From: CAYMGQ01 sp964390055 | GTDB taxonomy: Bacteria > Bacillota > Clostridia > Peptostreptococcales > Natronincolaceae | Assembly: GCA_964390055.1 (NCBI GenBank) | Contig: CAYMGQ010000047.1 | Span: forward strand, 1-5,414 | Length of the DNA stretch: 5,414 nt | Direction: 5' to 3' | The notes under the pieces: model-generated | What the model saw: the letters and a program-made list of their open reading frames with translations, nothing else | Database searches by the model: none | What the model was told of the DNA's origin: nothing | Program-made: the position numbers and the translations under genes | Shown here: positions 5,026 through 5,414 of the stretch, piece by piece | Position numbering within the stretch: position 1 is the first letter of the stretch | Layout of the letters: every line of letters starts with the position of its first letter

Positions 5026-5199
5026 TTAAGGTCCGGTTGGTATCTGGAACTGATGTGCAGAGTCTATGCCAATAACATCTTGGATGGTTTTTAGAGCAGC
5101 ATTTACAATCTCCTGCCAACTGCCTGTGAGAAAAACAACAATGACTCCCACTAAAACTACAACACCAACCACAGTGGCTACTTTTTTCCAATTGTCCAT
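5026..5199 (-). CDS. Small single-span membrane protein (57 aa)
   Basis: This short gene reads MDNWKKVATVVGVVVLVGVI and onward, 57 residues to a TAA at 5026-5028. After a short basic N terminus (KK at 5-6) comes one very hydrophobic helix (about 7-24, Val-rich, with Gly12 and Gly18). An amphipathic segment WQEIVNAALKTIQDVIGI (28-45) and a polar tail ending QIPTGP follow. There is no cysteine and no clear signal-peptidase site, so it is probably an inner-membrane anchored micropeptide with its C terminus outside. The ribosome binding site GAAGGAGGT (5217-5209) is near-perfect and a strong promoter lies just upstream, suggesting high expression. It precedes the pseudo-ATPase gene, so a regulatory-subunit role like those of KdpF or phospholamban is conceivable (inference). 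A helix-plus-amphipathic layout also resembles Flp-type pilins and some bacteriocins, but no processing motif is visible. Confidence 0.75.
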   Translation of the reverse strand: MDNWKKVATVVGVVVLVGVIVVFLTGSWQEIVNAALKTIQDVIGIDSAHQFQIPTGP

Positions 5200-5252
5200 T
5201 AAAAAAAGACCTCCTTCGAAAAAATTAATGACAAAACAAAGTTTTCATCATT

Positions 5253-5281
5253 ATCATATATCATTTTTTCATTTATGTCAA
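5253..5281 (-). promoter_or_regulatory. Promoter TTGACA-N17-TATGAT of the 57-aa gene
   Basis: A perfect TTGACA (5281-5276) is followed after 17 bases by TATGAT (5258-5253, 5 of 6) on the minus strand. The predicted start near 5246 gives a 5' leader of about 47 bases to the ATG at 5199. It is the best candidate to drive the 57-aa gene and, through the hairpin at 4930-4975, the pseudo-ATPase gene. Confidence 0.7.
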
Positions 5282-5353
5282 ATAGAATGGTATTATTTAC
5301 ATAAAGAAATATGAAGAGCACTTTAAATCAGGATTGAAAAGAATCAAATGAAG

Positions 5354-5370
5354 AATACAAATTTTGTATT
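5354..5370. repeat. 8-bp perfect palindrome AATACAAA-T-TTTGTATT
   Basis: AATACAAA (5354-5361) and TTTGTATT (5363-5370) are perfect complements around a single T. It sits between the upstream gene's terminator and the promoter of the 57-aa gene, about 73 bases upstream of the -35 box. It could be a regulator binding site. It abuts the T-run of the terminator and is AT-rich, so chance is possible. Confidence 0.3.
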
Positions 5371-5371
5371 T

Positions 5372-5407
5372 AAAAAACAGCCCGTCTTGAAAACAAGGCA
5401 GGCTGTT
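5372..5407 (-). terminator. Intrinsic terminator of a gene right of the window
   Basis: ACAGCC-c-GTCTTG (5377-5389) pairs with CAAGGC-a-GGCTGT (5394-5406) around an AAAA loop, with one mismatch and one G-T pair. On the minus strand the stem is followed by six T residues, so it terminates a minus-strand gene whose coding part is outside the window. It separates that gene from the promoter at 5253-5281. Confidence 0.8.
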
Positions 5408-5414
5408 GTAGTGT

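Noticed and set aside
4928..5191. 87-aa minus-strand frame rich in Cys, His and Ser
   Set aside because: It is an alternative frame of the 57-aa gene, runs through the terminator hairpin, and its ATG at 5191 has no ribosome site; the 57-aa frame has perfect signals.
4804..5314. Plus-strand frames opposite the 57-aa gene and the ATPase start
   Set aside because: No ribosome binding site; they cross the terminator and promoter of minus-strand genes; composition is that of an antisense shadow.
1..5414. CRISPR array, tRNA or rRNA genes
   Set aside because: No spaced repeat series and no cloverleaf or conserved rRNA segments were seen on either strand.

Overview
This AT-rich window looks like part of a low-GC Bacillota genome (Clostridia- or Negativicutes-like). 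The evidence is strong GGAGG-type ribosome binding sites, TTGACA/TATAAT-type promoters, compact T-tailed terminators and AT-biased codon use. No gene allows a closer placement. Every gene I can support lies on the minus strand, so the window is best read from right to left.

Right part (about 5414 to 2715): a minus-strand terminator (5372-5407) closes a gene outside the window. A TTGACA-N17-TATGAT promoter (5253-5281) then drives a 57-residue single-membrane-span protein (5026-5199) with a very strong ribosome binding site. A T-tailed hairpin (4930-4975) separates it from a 727-codon gene (2715-4898). That gene encodes a full-length but catalytically disarmed P-type (calcium-type) ATPase homologue. 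It keeps ten predicted membrane helices and the nucleotide-binding motifs. It lacks the actuator domain, the phosphorylated aspartate (Asn instead), the second Asp of the GDGxND loop and the ion-binding residues of M4-M6. The small protein plus pseudo-pump pair is the most interesting item here.

Middle part (about 2688 to 772): a self-contained minus-strand operon has its own promoter (2661-2688), a structured leader with an 11-bp perfect hairpin next to the ribosome binding site, and a strong terminator (772-807). It encodes a 155-aa unknown protein, a 94-aa coiled-coil protein, possibly a 21-codon overlapping ORF, a 188-aa Api92/DUF1281-like ferredoxin-fold protein, and a 70-aa basic protein whose start should be moved to position 1033. 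The make-up (small unknowns plus an Api92-like protein) is typical of phage, plasmid or integrative-element cargo.

Left part (1-771): no intact gene. It holds a hairpin like the right end of an IS200/IS605-type (tnpB) element at positions 1-55, two minus-strand coding remnants (one with a Sel1/TPR-like motif), and two good minus-strand promoter matches that now lead into decayed sequence. It reads as a decayed insertion zone beside the accessory operon.

Family assignments are by motif recognition only; no database search was possible.
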